Shown: positions 41,715 through 51,583 of the stretch, one piece after another
Layout: each line of letters starts with the position of its first letter
Numbering within the stretch: the stretch's first letter is position 1
DNA from: Firmicutes bacterium UBA4881
GTDB lineage: Bacteria; Bacillota; DTU065
DNA: 64,000 bases
Assembly (NCBI GenBank): GCA_002399235.1
Contig: DHDH01000013.1
Coordinates: 1-64,000, forward strand
Direction of reading: 5' to 3'
Position numbers and translations under genes: made by a program
The notes under the pieces: generated by a model
What the model was told of the DNA's origin: nothing
The model's input: only the letters and a program-made list of their open reading frames with translations
The model's database searches: none

Positions 41715-42399
41715 ATTCTGAAGGCTCTTTTCTTTGAATTTTTAGTACTCCTTGGGTGCTAAGACCAGCATAGAAAACATCGTTAATGTCGGTGAGACCT
41801 TCTTTTTTGATGCTCTCAGCTAGCCAACTGTAGTTCAAACCACAAAGCTCGAGGTTTTCAAATTTGATTTGCCCATCTAAGACTAAAGGGATAGTAAGTC
41901 CTTCATAGGGAGTAGGAATGTTTAGATCTTGTGGTGTTGCTGGTCTTACTTGTGATCTTGGGAATACACTTAGTTGACCTGAGGTTTCTAAGACAGCAAA
42001 TTCAACATCATTGATATTATGAAAACCAGCATTTCTTAGTTGTCCCATTAACTCATCAAGATTATATCTAAGTTTACGTAGAGTGTTTTCTTTAATATGC
42101 CCATGTTCAATTACGATAGTCGGTCGACCACTTATTAAAGTGCGAAACTTCTCGTATTTAAGAGATATTAAAGAAATGATTATTTCTAATCCTGCTAAGA
42201 TGGCGATAGGATAAAGAGAATGAGTAATCGGTGCATCAATGTTTTCCATTGGCAGAACAGCTAATTCAGCAATCATAATAGTAATGACAAATTCGTACGG
42301 TTGCAGCTGAACCATTTGCTGTTTACCCATTAAACGCATAGCAATAAGGACAATAAAGTATAAGACAACACTTCTGTAGGAAATGATCCAGTGATGCAA
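41713..42399 (-). CDS. DUF421 (YetF/YdfR-type) membrane protein
   Basis: 228 residues. Three membrane spans (MHHWIISYRSVVLYFIVLIAM and two more), then the soluble YetF domain with GRPTIVIEHGHIKENTLRKLRYNLDELMGQLR and VEFAVLETSGQLSVF. In Bacillus members help spores respond to germinants or stay unassigned. Single gene on the minus strand, GGAGGTAC upstream of ATG. Confidence 0.92.
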   Translation of the reverse strand: MHHWIISYRSVVLYFIVLIAMRLMGKQQMVQLQPYEFVITIMIAELAVLPMENIDAPITHSLYPIAILAGLEIIISLISLKYEKFRTLISGRPTIVIEHGHIKENTLRKLRYNLDELMGQLRNAGFHNINDVEFAVLETSGQLSVFPRSQVRPATPQDLNIPTPYEGLTIPLVLDGQIKFENLELCGLNYSWLAESIKKEGLTDINDVFYAGLSTQGVLKIQRKEPSE

Positions 42400-42513
42400 T
42401 AGTAGTACCTCCTGAAAAATATATTCCCCTATTAGTAGGCAGGTTATTTACTTAGGATGCAGAAGAGTTGCTAAAGAATTAGATCGTTTTTAGTTCTTAG
42501 GGGGGACTTAAAA

Positions 42514-43554
42514 ATGAAAAAGGTAAGAATTGGTGTAATTGGTACTGGTGCGATTGCTAAGTATAGGCATCTACCAGAGTATGCTGCTAGAGAAGATGTA
42601 GAGATTGTGGCTGTATGTGACATTATTGAAGCTAAAGCACAAAAGATGGCCGCAAGATATGGAGTTAAAAAAGTTTACACAGATTATAAGAAAATGATTG
42701 CAGAAGAAAAGTTAGACGCTGTTAGTATCTGTATACCTAACTATCTGCATGCAGAGGTTACTATTGCTGCTTTAGAAAAGGATCTACATGTGTTAGTTGA
42801 AAAACCCATGGCAACAAGTTTAGCCGAATCTCAGAAGATGATTAATACAGCTAAAAAAAGAGGTAAGGTACTAATGGTTGGTCAAAACCAACGTCTAGCA
42901 CCTTTACACGTATTAGCTAAAAAAATTATAGACAGTGGTATGTTAGGCAAGGTCTATACCTTTAGAACTGTTTTTGGTCATGCTGGTCCAGAACATTGGA
43001 GCCCAACGGGTAGTTGGTTTTTTGACAAAGAAAAAGCATTTGCAGGCTCTTTAGCTGATCTTGGTGTGCATAAGATTGACCTTATTCAATGGTTGTTAAC
43101 AGATATTGAAGAAGTGGCTTGTTTCTCAGCTACTTTAGAAAAGAAAAACTGTACTGTAGATGATAACTCTGTCGTAATTGTACGGATGAAAAATGGCATT
43201 ATTGGTACTGTGGAAACTAGCTGGACCTATAAACCTAAGGAAGATAATGGTACAACATTTTTCTGCGAAAAGGGTATTCTTAAAATGGCTGTCGAGCCTG
43301 ATGCTCCTCTAGTAGCTTATTTTAACGAACCTGGGAAAGGACGCCTAGCTTTTGAGGTTCCTAAAATGCAATCCAATGAAGAAGGTGGCCAATTCTCCTC
43401 AGGTGTTATCGATGGATTTATTAACACCATAAAAGGTGAAATAGAGAATCCTATCCCTGGATCAGAGGGAGAAAAGGCACTTAGAGCAGTTTTGGCTTGT
43501 ATAGAGTCAGCTAAGTCTAATCGCAAAGTTCTCGTTAAGGAGGTAGAGGCATGA
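42514..43554 (+). CDS. Gfo/Idh/MocA-family NAD(P)-dependent oxidoreductase
   Basis: 346 residues. Rossmann opening IGVIGTGAIAKYRHLPEYA, EKPMATS with the conserved lysine, and ADLGVHKIDLIQWLL with the catalytic histidine. Oxidises a sugar, inositol or similar polyol; the substrate is not readable. The sugar-isomerase gene overlaps its stop by 4 bases (ATGA), so the two work in one path, probably catabolism or epimerisation of a sugar. Confidence 0.92.
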   Translation: MKKVRIGVIGTGAIAKYRHLPEYAAREDVEIVAVCDIIEAKAQKMAARYGVKKVYTDYKKMIAEEKLDAVSICIPNYLHAEVTIAALEKDLHVLVEKPMATSLAESQKMINTAKKRGKVLMVGQNQRLAPLHVLAKKIIDSGMLGKVYTFRTVFGHAGPEHWSPTGSWFFDKEKAFAGSLADLGVHKIDLIQWLLTDIEEVACFSATLEKKNCTVDDNSVVIVRMKNGIIGTVETSWTYKPKEDNGTTFFCEKGILKMAVEPDAPLVAYFNEPGKGRLAFEVPKMQSNEEGGQFSSGVIDGFINTIKGEIENPIPGSEGEKALRAVLACIESAKSNRKVLVKEVEA

Positions 43555-44513
43555 AAGTAGGGTTATTTACCGTACTCTATAATAATCTACCTTGGGAGAA
43601 AGCCTTAGATAAGATTAAAGAGTTTGGTATAGAGGCAGTAGAAGTGGGTACAGGTAACTACCCGGGTAATGCCCACTGTAAACCAGATGAACTGTTAAAA
43701 GATGCAGCTGCGAGAAAACGCTTTAAGGAAGCTGCCTTGAGCAGAGGACTAACCATCAGTGCTTTAAGCTGTCAAGGTAATCCTCTACACCCTAACAAGG
43801 AATTTGCCGCTAAAAACCATGAGACTTGGCGGAAAACAGTTGAATTAGCTAGTGAATTAGAGATCCCTGTAGTCTGTCATTTCTCTGGCTGTCCAGGTGA
43901 TTCTCCTAAAGCAGAAAACCCTAACTGGGTAACTTGTGCATGGCCTAATGAGTATAGCGAAGTATTGAAATGGCAATGGGAAGAGGTCGCTATTCCTTAT
44001 TGGCAAAAAGAAGCTGAATTTGCTAAGTCTAAAGGTATTAATATTGCTCTAGAGATGCATCCAGGATTTTTGGTCTATAACCCCAGCACCTTACTGAGGT
44101 TAAGAGAAGCTGCTGGAGATAATATCGGAGCTAACTTTGATCCTTCGCATTTAATTTGGCAAGGAATCGATCCAGCTCAAGCTATTCGCTATCTAGGCAA
44201 GGCAATCTATCATTTCCATGCTAAAGACACCTATTTAGACCAGAAAAATATTGCTATTAAAGGTGTCCTAGATAGTGCTGCCTACACTAACTTACAAGAC
44301 CGTTCTTGGACCTTCCGTTCAGTGGGGTATGGGCTTGAGGAAAAAGCTTGGCGCGATATGGTCACTGCCTTGAGGTTAGTAGGCTATGATTATGTCCTCA
44401 GCATTGAACATGAAGATCCCTTGGCTTCGGTTGAAGAAGGTTTAGGTAAAGCAGCAGCTTTCTTGCAGAAGATCGTGTTTAAAGAAGCACCTGCTTCCGC
44501 TTGGTGGATTTAA
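43551..44513 (+). CDS. sugar phosphate isomerase/epimerase (xylose isomerase-like TIM barrel)
   Basis: 320 residues of the AP endonuclease 2/xylose isomerase-like fold: IKEFGIEAVEVGTGNYPG, VVCHFSGCPGD, ALEMHPGFLVYNPSTLL with metal-binding Glu and His, NFDPSHLIWQGID, YHFHAKDTY and SIEHEDPLA. All metal ligands of the family seem present. Coupled with the Gfo/Idh/MocA gene. Confidence 0.9.
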   Translation: MKVGLFTVLYNNLPWEKALDKIKEFGIEAVEVGTGNYPGNAHCKPDELLKDAAARKRFKEAALSRGLTISALSCQGNPLHPNKEFAAKNHETWRKTVELASELEIPVVCHFSGCPGDSPKAENPNWVTCAWPNEYSEVLKWQWEEVAIPYWQKEAEFAKSKGINIALEMHPGFLVYNPSTLLRLREAAGDNIGANFDPSHLIWQGIDPAQAIRYLGKAIYHFHAKDTYLDQKNIAIKGVLDSAAYTNLQDRSWTFRSVGYGLEEKAWRDMVTALRLVGYDYVLSIEHEDPLASVEEGLGKAAAFLQKIVFKEAPASAWWI

Positions 44514-44520
44514 ATTATAA

Positions 44521-44553
44521 AGGCACTACCTTAACATTTTTGAGGTAGTGCCT
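44521..44553. terminator. hairpin, probable terminator
   Basis: An 11-bp perfect stem AGGCACTACCT/AGGTAGTGCCT right after the isomerase gene; the T-run after it is weak (ATTATTATCT). Confidence 0.6.
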
Positions 44554-44655
44554 ATTATTATCTCCAGCACTTTTCTGAAAAAGAAGTAGTATAGGTGTGC
44601 TAAGCTACTTGGTAAAAACACTGAAGATAATTTGCATAAAGCCAAGGAGTGGAAA

Positions 44656-44684
44656 AATGACCATGAAGGGTCTTCATGGTCATT
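44656..44684 (-). terminator. intrinsic terminator of the chemoreceptor gene
   Basis: A 13-bp perfect stem (44656-44668 / 44672-44684, loop GGT), followed on the minus strand by a T-run (A5 at 44653-44657 on the plus strand). Confidence 0.85.
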
Positions 44685-44714
44685 AAGGAGAAACCAATTT
44701 TTTATTTATGACTT

Positions 44715-46913
44715 TTAATATTTAAACTTTTGAACTACTTTTTCCAATTCGAGTGCCATATTAGCCAGCGATTTGGCACTAGCGGCCATTTCTTCTAAAT
44801 TGGCACTTTGCTCTTCCACTGAAGCAGCAACTTCCTCGCTAGAGGCAGCATTATTGTTAGAAATTGCAGCGATAGATTCAATGGCACTGGCAACCTGAGT
44901 CGAGCTGGCATTAATTTCTTCAGCTGCAGCACTACTTTCTTCGGTAACGGCAGCTACATTAGTCATTGCTTCACCGACAGCTTTACTACTTTGACCAATT
45001 TCCTTGGTTAAATCAATTAGTTGCATTACTGCTAGGCGTACATTTTCAGCAGACTGACCAATTTCATTGAGTAGGTCAGCAGCTGTCCTAGTTACAGTTG
45101 TTCCTTTTTCAATTTGGAAGTTGGTACTCTCTACAGAGGAGCTAGCTTTTTGTATCGAACCGCTAATGTGTTTGATAATACTACTAATTTCGTTGGTAGA
45201 TTGTCTAGTTTTATTGGCTAAAACCCTTATTTCCTCTGCGACAACAGCAAAACCACGTCCATGCTCGCCAGCTCTTGCAGCTTCAATGGCAGCATTAAGT
45301 GAGAGTAGGTTAATTTGATCAGAGATTTCATTAATAAATTGGACAATGTTTTGTACTTGTTCTGAGTCGGTTTTTAGCGAGCTCACGCTCTCAAGAGCTT
45401 CAGAGATGCTATTTTGAATTCCATCCATAGCCTCTACTACCCCACGTACAGCATCCTTGCCATGCTCTGCTGATGTAGTATTAGTGGCACTGTTAGTACT
45501 AATTCTTCTTAGGGCTTCTTCTGTACCATCTAGCATCTCGATCATAGAGCTAGAAAGAGAAAATGTTTGGTTTACGCTTTCAGCAGTATCTTGGGCTCCT
45601 TTAGCAATTTGTTCAATAGCATTAGTGAGTTGTGAAACAGCATCTGTAGTTGTGTTTAAGCTATTATTTTGATCAGAAATTCCTTTAGCGACATTGCCTA
45701 CTGTATAAGCTACTTGATTTGTAACTTCTGCTTGTTGATTAACAGCAGAAGATAACTGTACAGCACTGCCACCAACCTGATTAGCTACCTCAGCTACTTC
45801 GCTTATAACTTTACCTAGAGTTGTAGAGAAATGGTTAAATGCTTCGGAAACCCGACCAATTTCGTCATTGGTTAAAACTGGTAGTCTTTGGGTTAGATCG
45901 CCACCGCCTGAGGCAATATCTTCAAGTTTTGTTACAACATCAACCAGTGGTTTTGTAGAGCGCCTAGTTATAACTATTACGATCGCTATAATAATAGCTA
46001 AAACCAGCAAAGCTGCTCTAATTACGAGATAGAGCATTTCTCTAAGGGGTTCGTTGATTTCGTCTTGTGGTAAAGTGATAGCTATACCCCAGTCGAGGCT
46101 GGGTAAATAACTATAATAGACTAATTTTTTCACACCATTTAAGGCAGTAGTTTCTTTGCCACTTTCGCCATTTAGCATCTTTCTAACAATCTTACCGGTG
46201 TCATTATTGAAGGCTGCAGCGTTTTTACCGATTTCGTTATTATCAGCATGAGCAAGAACGGTACCGTTCTTGTCAACAAGAAAAGTATAACCTTCACGAC
46301 CGAATTTCAAAGCACTTACGGTATCAGCTAAATAATCAATATTAATATCTATACCTGCTACGCCAACGGTTGAACCAGATGCATCTTGGATGCGCCTAGA
46401 TATAGTAGTAACGAGATTACCAGTGGCCATATCAACATATGGATCATTGTAGATCGCAACTGGAGTTTTAATTGTATTACCAAACCAATCCCTTGTGCGA
46501 CTATCATAATCAGCAGGAGCTAGCCATTTATCAATTTGGTTGTTTGTTCGTTGGTAAAGTATGATTTGACCATCTAGCATTGAAGCTACATATATGGAAG
46601 ATATAAACTCGTCCTCTTTCAAGAGGTTAATAAAAAGTGGCTTAAGACTATCTTCATCAAATGTACTTGCCTGGGGATTGAAGGCAAGAGTATCAACTAC
46701 TTGTTTGCGGTTTTCAAGAAAGCGTTCCACATAGTTTGTGGCATATTTAAGTTCTGATTCAGCAGTTTTATCAATCTGTTCTCTTAGTGTAGTGCTGGTT
46801 CTAGCTATGCTAACCAAAGCAGTTGCTGCGACACCTAGAATAACACTAAATGCTACTAATGTTATTATCTTGCGTGATATCGATTTCCCCTTCTTGTGAG
46901 CCTTAAAGTCCAT
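44715..46913 (-). CDS. methyl-accepting chemotaxis protein with dCACHE sensor
   Basis: 732 residues. First membrane span at residues 14-36, a large extracellular double-CACHE domain (about 40-285, with YVASMLDGQIILYQRT and DINIDYLADTVSALKFG), second span (about 290-315), a HAMP domain (RRSTKPLVDVVTKLEDIASGG) and the long helical signalling domain with the tip ISDQINLLSLNAAIEAARAGEHGRGFAVVAEEIRVL split here as the family core. It would sense a small molecule outside the cell and signal to CheA/CheW, which are not in this window. AAAGGAGGG before ATG. Confidence 0.95.
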   Translation of the reverse strand: MDFKAHKKGKSISRKIITLVAFSVILGVAATALVSIARTSTTLREQIDKTAESELKYATNYVERFLENRKQVVDTLAFNPQASTFDEDSLKPLFINLLKEDEFISSIYVASMLDGQIILYQRTNNQIDKWLAPADYDSRTRDWFGNTIKTPVAIYNDPYVDMATGNLVTTISRRIQDASGSTVGVAGIDINIDYLADTVSALKFGREGYTFLVDKNGTVLAHADNNEIGKNAAAFNNDTGKIVRKMLNGESGKETTALNGVKKLVYYSYLPSLDWGIAITLPQDEINEPLREMLYLVIRAALLVLAIIIAIVIVITRRSTKPLVDVVTKLEDIASGGGDLTQRLPVLTNDEIGRVSEAFNHFSTTLGKVISEVAEVANQVGGSAVQLSSAVNQQAEVTNQVAYTVGNVAKGISDQNNSLNTTTDAVSQLTNAIEQIAKGAQDTAESVNQTFSLSSSMIEMLDGTEEALRRISTNSATNTTSAEHGKDAVRGVVEAMDGIQNSISEALESVSSLKTDSEQVQNIVQFINEISDQINLLSLNAAIEAARAGEHGRGFAVVAEEIRVLANKTRQSTNEISSIIKHISGSIQKASSSVESTNFQIEKGTTVTRTAADLLNEIGQSAENVRLAVMQLIDLTKEIGQSSKAVGEAMTNVAAVTEESSAAAEEINASSTQVASAIESIAAISNNNAASSEEVAASVEEQSANLEEMAASAKSLANMALELEKVVQKFKY

Positions 46914-47379
46914 TAAAAGGCCCTCCTTTCGCGGTAAGACTATAGTGCATTAATCAGAAATAGAAAAGAACATTTCAGGCCCCCTTTTAGCCATGCGAGG
47001 TCTACTAATTAAGAGAGTAGGGCAATAGAGAATAAGTGATTGATATACTGAGTAATAAAACTAGTAGCCTCATGGCTAATTATCAAATTTTTTTTACTAG
47101 GAACATATTTCTATTTTACCTCGTAAAATTAGGTATTGCTATACTAGTAGGCTAGTTTAGCAAGAGAAAGTATTATTTTTGCAAGTTTAGATTGCTAAAA
47201 ACGATATTTACTAATTTTATTTAGTTGGGACAAGGTAGAATTTTGTCTAAAGGATAATTAATGAAAGCGATTCAGAGGAATATAGATTTCTAGTAAGGAA
47301 TGTTGAAAGTACAATCTAATCAAAGATAGAACTTTCCCTTGAGTTAGCTTAATAAAAGCGAAGAGGAAGGAGAATTGCA
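46914..47379. other. 466-bp intergenic stretch, no feature seen
   Basis: Divergent upstream region of the chemoreceptor (minus) and a glycosyltransferase (plus). A/T-rich with short T-runs. No ORF with a ribosome site, no RNA gene and no convincing promoter pair was identified by eye. Confidence 0.5.
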
Positions 47380-48363
47380 GTGAAAATCCTCCAAGTACTA
47401 CCTTATGCAGAAAACGGTGGCACTGAAAAAGCAGCAGCCTTACTTACAGAGGGATTAATTACACTAGGTCATAAAGTGACTATTTTAGCTCCCAAGGGAC
47501 CAGCTCTAAAGCTTTTTTCGGAGGCAGAATATTTAGAATTGCCTCTAAACCTAATAAAACGCTATAGCCTAATTCGTCAGGCTGCAGCTGATTTTGATCT
47601 GGTTCACATACATGCAGCTAGAGAACTCGTTAGGGAATATGGTTTACCTATCGTCTTTACACCGCATGCCTACTATAATCGTTTAGATGCTTGGATGGTA
47701 AAACTCTTTGCTAGGCAGGTAGACGTGGTTTGTTTCACAAATTGGGAAGCATCTTTACTAAAAAGTTTAGGTATAAATAAAACGCATGTAATTCCCAACG
47801 GTATAAAAGAGCCACCTATTTTAGAACATACCACTAACGCTGTACCTAGAATTGGTTATTTAGGTCGTCTAACAAAAGATAAAGGTATTGATCTTTTGTT
47901 AAAGGAAATGGCTAAAGTAAATTTGCCCTACGAACTAGTAATTGCTGGAGAAGGTAAGCTAGAAGAAGATCTAAAACAAATGGCCAAGGAACTCAATGTG
48001 CCTGCTCACTTTGTAGGTAGAGTTGAGCCCTACTCATTTTTAGCAACAATTGATATCTTTGTTTTGCCATCAAAGACTGAAACCTTTGGCTTAGCTCTTG
48101 TAGAAGCAATGGCTACAGGGTTACCTTGTGTTACGAGCAATGTTTGTGGGTTACCAGAGATTGTAGCTGATACAGGTTTAGCAGTACCTCATAGTAGATT
48201 GTCTTTATCCATAACTAAGCTTTTAGTAGATGAAAATCTGAGAAAAGAGCTAGGCACTAAAGCGCGAGCTAGGTTTTTAGTTAATTATAGTTTTCTGGAA
48301 ATGGTTAAAGCTACAGAAAAACTATATAGGGAAGTAATTACGAAAGAAACTACAAATAGCTAA
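47380..48363 (+). CDS. glycosyltransferase family 4
   Basis: 327 residues, a compact GT4: MKILQVLPYAENGGTEKAAALL, a middle FTPHAYYNRLDAW, donor-domain opening RIGYLGRLTKDKGIDLL and EX7E in KTETFGLALVEAMATGLPCV. The N-terminal domain is shorter than in most members. Acceptor unknown; could serve envelope glycolipid, teichoic acid or polysaccharide synthesis. GTG with AAGGAGAA upstream. Stands alone. Confidence 0.87.
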   Translation: MKILQVLPYAENGGTEKAAALLTEGLITLGHKVTILAPKGPALKLFSEAEYLELPLNLIKRYSLIRQAAADFDLVHIHAARELVREYGLPIVFTPHAYYNRLDAWMVKLFARQVDVVCFTNWEASLLKSLGINKTHVIPNGIKEPPILEHTTNAVPRIGYLGRLTKDKGIDLLLKEMAKVNLPYELVIAGEGKLEEDLKQMAKELNVPAHFVGRVEPYSFLATIDIFVLPSKTETFGLALVEAMATGLPCVTSNVCGLPEIVADTGLAVPHSRLSLSITKLLVDENLRKELGTKARARFLVNYSFLEMVKATEKLYREVITKETTNS

Positions 48364-48648
48364 ACCCGAGTGCTTTTAGGTTGCAATAGATCTAAGAAAT
48401 ACTACCTTTTGTAGAAAGTATTTAGAGATAAATATAAGTAGTTTACAGATTAGAATAACTTACGAAAATGTATACTATTTAATATACAGGATTATCGATT
48501 TATCTAGCGAAACGAGTTAGTCTAGTTGTTTACAATTAACCTTCTAGAGACAACAGGATTTTATTCTGTCTCAACAAGAAGGCACTAAGAAAGATAATGT
48601 GGCTGAGTTTGGCGATCAAGAGAATCTCGTAAAAGGATGGTGTTTTTT

Positions 48649-50304
48649 TTGAAAACAGATATTGAGATAGCTCAAGAGGCAAAACTGTCTCCAGTAGAAG
48701 AGATAGCTGCTAAATTAGGTTTAGAAGAATCATCTCTTGAAAAATATGGTCCGTATAAAGCTAAATTACCTTTAGAGACCAAAGGTATTAAAAAAGGTAA
48801 ACTTATTTTAGTTACTGCAATCACACCTACACCAGCAGGAGAAGGAAAAACCTGTACATCAATAGGTCTTACTCAAGCACTAGGAGTAATTGGTAAGCAG
48901 AGCATGGTTTGTTTAAGAGAACCAGCTTTAGGCCCTACCTTTGGTATTAAGGGTGGAGCAGCTGGGGGTGGCTATTCTCAGGTTGTACCAATGGAAGATA
49001 TTAATCTACACTTTACAGGTGACATACATGCGATAACAGCAGCACATAACCTCCTAGCTGCTCTTATCGACAACCATCTTTACTTTGGCAATAAGTTAGG
49101 TCTAGATCCCAGTGAAGTGACCTGGCCATTGGTTATGGACATGAACTACCGCCAGTTGAGAAATACAGTTGTTGGTTTAGGTGGTAAGGTGGATGGAAGG
49201 CCTAGACAAACAGGCTTTGATATAACTGTAGCTTCTGAAGTTATGGCTATTCTTTGTCTGGCTAAAGATGTAGAGGATCTTAAAGTACGGTTAAGTAAAA
49301 TGATCATTGGTTATACCTACTCTGGAACACCAGTTACAGCAGGTGACATCGGGGGAGTAGGGGCAATGGCTATTTTATTAAAAGATGCTATTAAACCTAA
49401 CCTTGTCCAAACATTAGAAGGGCAGCCAGCGTTTATCCATGGTGGTCCTTTTGCTAATATTGCCCATGGTAATAACAGTATAATTGCCACTAAAATGGCG
49501 CTCACACTTTCTGATTACGTAGTTACTGAGTCTGGGTTCGGTTCTGATTTAGGTGCTGAGAAGTTTATGGATATTGTTGCAGGGTATAGTGGTTTAAGAC
49601 CCAATGTGGTAGTTGTTGTGGCTACAGCTAGGGCTCTTAAGATGCATGGCGGTGTAGCCAGAGATAAAGTTAATGAGGAGAATGTCGTTGCTTTGAAAGA
49701 AGGCTTAGCTAATCTAGATAAGCATGTAGAGAATATGCAGGGTTATGGCATTCCAGTGGTAGTTGCTGTTAATCGTTTCCCTAGTGATACAGAGGCTGAG
49801 TTAGCTCTCATTAGAAAACACTGCGAGAGCCAGGGTATACCAGTAGCACTATCAGAAGTTGTAGCTAAGGGTGGAGCAGGTGGGGTGGAGTTAGCAGAGC
49901 TGGTTGTAGAAGCAGCAGAACATAGTTCAGAATTTAAACCACTCTACGATTGGAACTTATCGATAAAAGAAAAGATGGAGATCATTGCTATACGTATATA
50001 CGGAGCGGACAAAGTTAGTTACAGTAAAAAAGCTGAAGAACAGATTGCCCGTTATACAAAACTTGGCTATGGGAACCTACCTCTATGTGTAGCCAAAACC
50101 CAATCGTCCTTAAGCGATGATCCTAACAAAAAAGGTGCGCCTAAGGGTTGGGCCTTGGAGGTTAGAGAAGTATGTATTTCCGCTGGAGCTGGATTCTTGG
50201 TTCCTCTAACTGGTACGATGATGACTATGCCCGGCCTACCAGAGATACCAGCCGCACTTAACATGGACATTGATCGAGACGGTATTATTACAGGTCTATT
50301 TTAA
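48649..50304 (+). CDS. fhs: formate-tetrahydrofolate ligase
   Basis: 551 residues. ATP-driven formylation of tetrahydrofolate. Marks: TPTPAGEGKTCTSIGLTQALG (P-loop), REPALGPTFGIKGGAAGGGYSQV, NLHFTGDIHAITAAHNLL and FASE-like SGFGSDLGAEKFMDI. ATG 48637 is in frame but sits directly on AAAAGG; TTG 48649 gives MKTDIEIAQEAK, the usual family start, with AAAGGATGG upstream. folD follows after 14 nt, giving a C1-folate operon. Confidence 0.96.
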   Translation: MKTDIEIAQEAKLSPVEEIAAKLGLEESSLEKYGPYKAKLPLETKGIKKGKLILVTAITPTPAGEGKTCTSIGLTQALGVIGKQSMVCLREPALGPTFGIKGGAAGGGYSQVVPMEDINLHFTGDIHAITAAHNLLAALIDNHLYFGNKLGLDPSEVTWPLVMDMNYRQLRNTVVGLGGKVDGRPRQTGFDITVASEVMAILCLAKDVEDLKVRLSKMIIGYTYSGTPVTAGDIGGVGAMAILLKDAIKPNLVQTLEGQPAFIHGGPFANIAHGNNSIIATKMALTLSDYVVTESGFGSDLGAEKFMDIVAGYSGLRPNVVVVVATARALKMHGGVARDKVNEENVVALKEGLANLDKHVENMQGYGIPVVVAVNRFPSDTEAELALIRKHCESQGIPVALSEVVAKGGAGGVELAELVVEAAEHSSEFKPLYDWNLSIKEKMEIIAIRIYGADKVSYSKKAEEQIARYTKLGYGNLPLCVAKTQSSLSDDPNKKGAPKGWALEVREVCISAGAGFLVPLTGTMMTMPGLPEIPAALNMDIDRDGIITGLF

Positions 50305-50318
50305 GGAGAAGATAAGTA

Positions 50319-51167
50319 ATGAAAATAGATGGTAAAGCTATAGCTCAGCAAAAAAGAGCTGATATAGCTAAAGAAGTTACCGAGTTAAAAAAGAGAGGGG
50401 TTATCCCTGGGTTAGCTGTTATTTTAGTGGGAGCGGATCCTGCCTCAGAGATATATGTACGGAATAAGCATAAAGCTTGTAACGAAGTAGGTATCTACTC
50501 AAAAGAGATCCACTTGGGTGAAGAGACAAACGAAGAAGAACTATTAGCTTTGATAGATGAACTTAATCTAGATCCCAATATCGATGGTATTTTAGTCCAG
50601 CTACCACTACCCAAACAGATAGATTCTGATAAGGTTATTCAGAAGATTTCTCCAAAGAAAGATGTAGATGGTTTTCATCCTATGAATGTAGGCGCATTGG
50701 CTACTGGACAAGATGGTTTTGTCTCTTGCACACCTTTAGGTATTATGGAGTTAATTAAAAGCACAGGTATAGATATCGCTGGTAAGGAAGCAGTGGTTAT
50801 CGGCCGAAGTAATATCGTGGGGAAACCAGTATTTCATCTACTCTTAAAAGAGAATGCTACTGTTACTATTTGTCACTCTAGAACTAAAAATCTGCCTGAA
50901 GTTTGTCGCAGAGCTGATATTGTGGTAGCTGCTATAGGTAGACCAGAGATGATTACGGCTGATTATATCAAAGAAGGTGCAGTGGTAATTGATGTTGGCA
51001 TCAATCGGTTACCTACAGGGAAGGTCGTAGGCGATGTAGCATATGGTGAAGTTGCTCCTAAAGCCTCTTTTATAACCCCGGTCCCTGGTGGTGTAGGGCC
51101 CATGACAATTACCATGCTGTTATTTAATACTTTAAAAAGTGCTCAAAAGCGAGCCAACATTAATTAA
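50319..51167 (+). CDS. folD: bifunctional methylene-THF dehydrogenase/methenyl-THF cyclohydrolase
   Basis: 282 residues. Marks: VILVGADPASEIYVRNKHKAC with the catalytic lysine, VQLPLPKQID, PKKDVDGFHPMN, GRSNIVGKPVFHLL and TPVPGGVGPMTI. Turns methylene-THF, as made by the glycine cleavage system encoded at 11.5-15.7 kb, into formyl-THF, or the reverse with fhs. GGAGAAG before ATG. Terminator follows. Confidence 0.97.
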   Translation: MKIDGKAIAQQKRADIAKEVTELKKRGVIPGLAVILVGADPASEIYVRNKHKACNEVGIYSKEIHLGEETNEEELLALIDELNLDPNIDGILVQLPLPKQIDSDKVIQKISPKKDVDGFHPMNVGALATGQDGFVSCTPLGIMELIKSTGIDIAGKEAVVIGRSNIVGKPVFHLLLKENATVTICHSRTKNLPEVCRRADIVVAAIGRPEMITADYIKEGAVVIDVGINRLPTGKVVGDVAYGEVAPKASFITPVPGGVGPMTITMLLFNTLKSAQKRANIN

Positions 51168-51173
51168 AATAAT

Positions 51174-51207
51174 AAGGCTACTAGCAGGAGTTAAGCTAGT
51201 AGCTTTT
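51174..51207 (+). terminator. intrinsic terminator of fhs-folD
   Basis: A 9-bp core stem GCTACTAGC/GCTAGTAGC extended by A-T and G-U pairs, followed by TTTTATCATTTT. Confidence 0.8.
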
Positions 51208-51302
51208 ATCATTTTAAATAGTAAAGGATTCGTATGACCAACCGAGGTCAAGTAGAGTAAATATATTATGAGCCTTCTAATAAAGAGAAAGGGGGGATAA
51301 AG

Positions 51303-51398
51303 ATGGCAAATACTAGCTCTGATGGCCAAGGAGCAGCAACCTTATTTTTGATCCTCATACTCTTGGTCATAATGACAATGAATGGTAAAGGTTGTTAG
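51303..51398 (+). CDS. 31-residue single-span peptide, YjcZ-like
   Basis: MANTSSDGQGAATLFLILIL then LVIMTMNGKGC: a glycine-containing polar start, one hydrophobic helix (residues 12-26) and a C-terminal Cys. This resembles YjcZ-type small sporulation proteins of Bacillota in size and form, although the sequence is short and the match cannot be proven. GGGGGGATAAAG upstream of ATG is a strong ribosome site, and a terminator-like stem follows at 51427. Confidence 0.65.
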   Translation: MANTSSDGQGAATLFLILILLVIMTMNGKGC

Positions 51399-51426
51399 TA
51401 AATTAATTATAAACTGATATAGAGTT

Positions 51427-51456
51427 AAGCAGCTTCCCTTAAAGGGAGGTTGCTTT
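51427..51456 (+). terminator. hairpin, probable terminator of the small peptide gene
   Basis: A 13-bp stem with G-U pairs (51427-51439 / 51443-51455) and a short T-rich tail (TTTAATTTCTTT). Confidence 0.6.
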
Positions 51457-51540
51457 AATTTCTTTGTAAAGACAGAAATGTTTTCAGAACTATCATGTGC
51501 ATAACTAATGATTCAGCCACTAAACAAGTTATTTGGCATA

Positions 51541-51572
51541 TTAAAAGCTGGATTGATTCATCCAGCTTTTAA
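51541..51572. terminator. bidirectional terminator hairpin
   Basis: A 13-bp perfect stem TTAAAAGCTGGAT/ATCCAGCTTTTAA (loop TGATTC), 12 nt after the stop of the minus-strand gene at 51584. Confidence 0.75.
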
Positions 51573-51583
51573 GGAGCAATGCT

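Noticed and set aside
48540..48580. Hairpin GAGACA..TGTCTC before fhs as a folate riboswitch
   Set aside because: A simple short stem without a T-run or a recognisable aptamer core; not enough to call.
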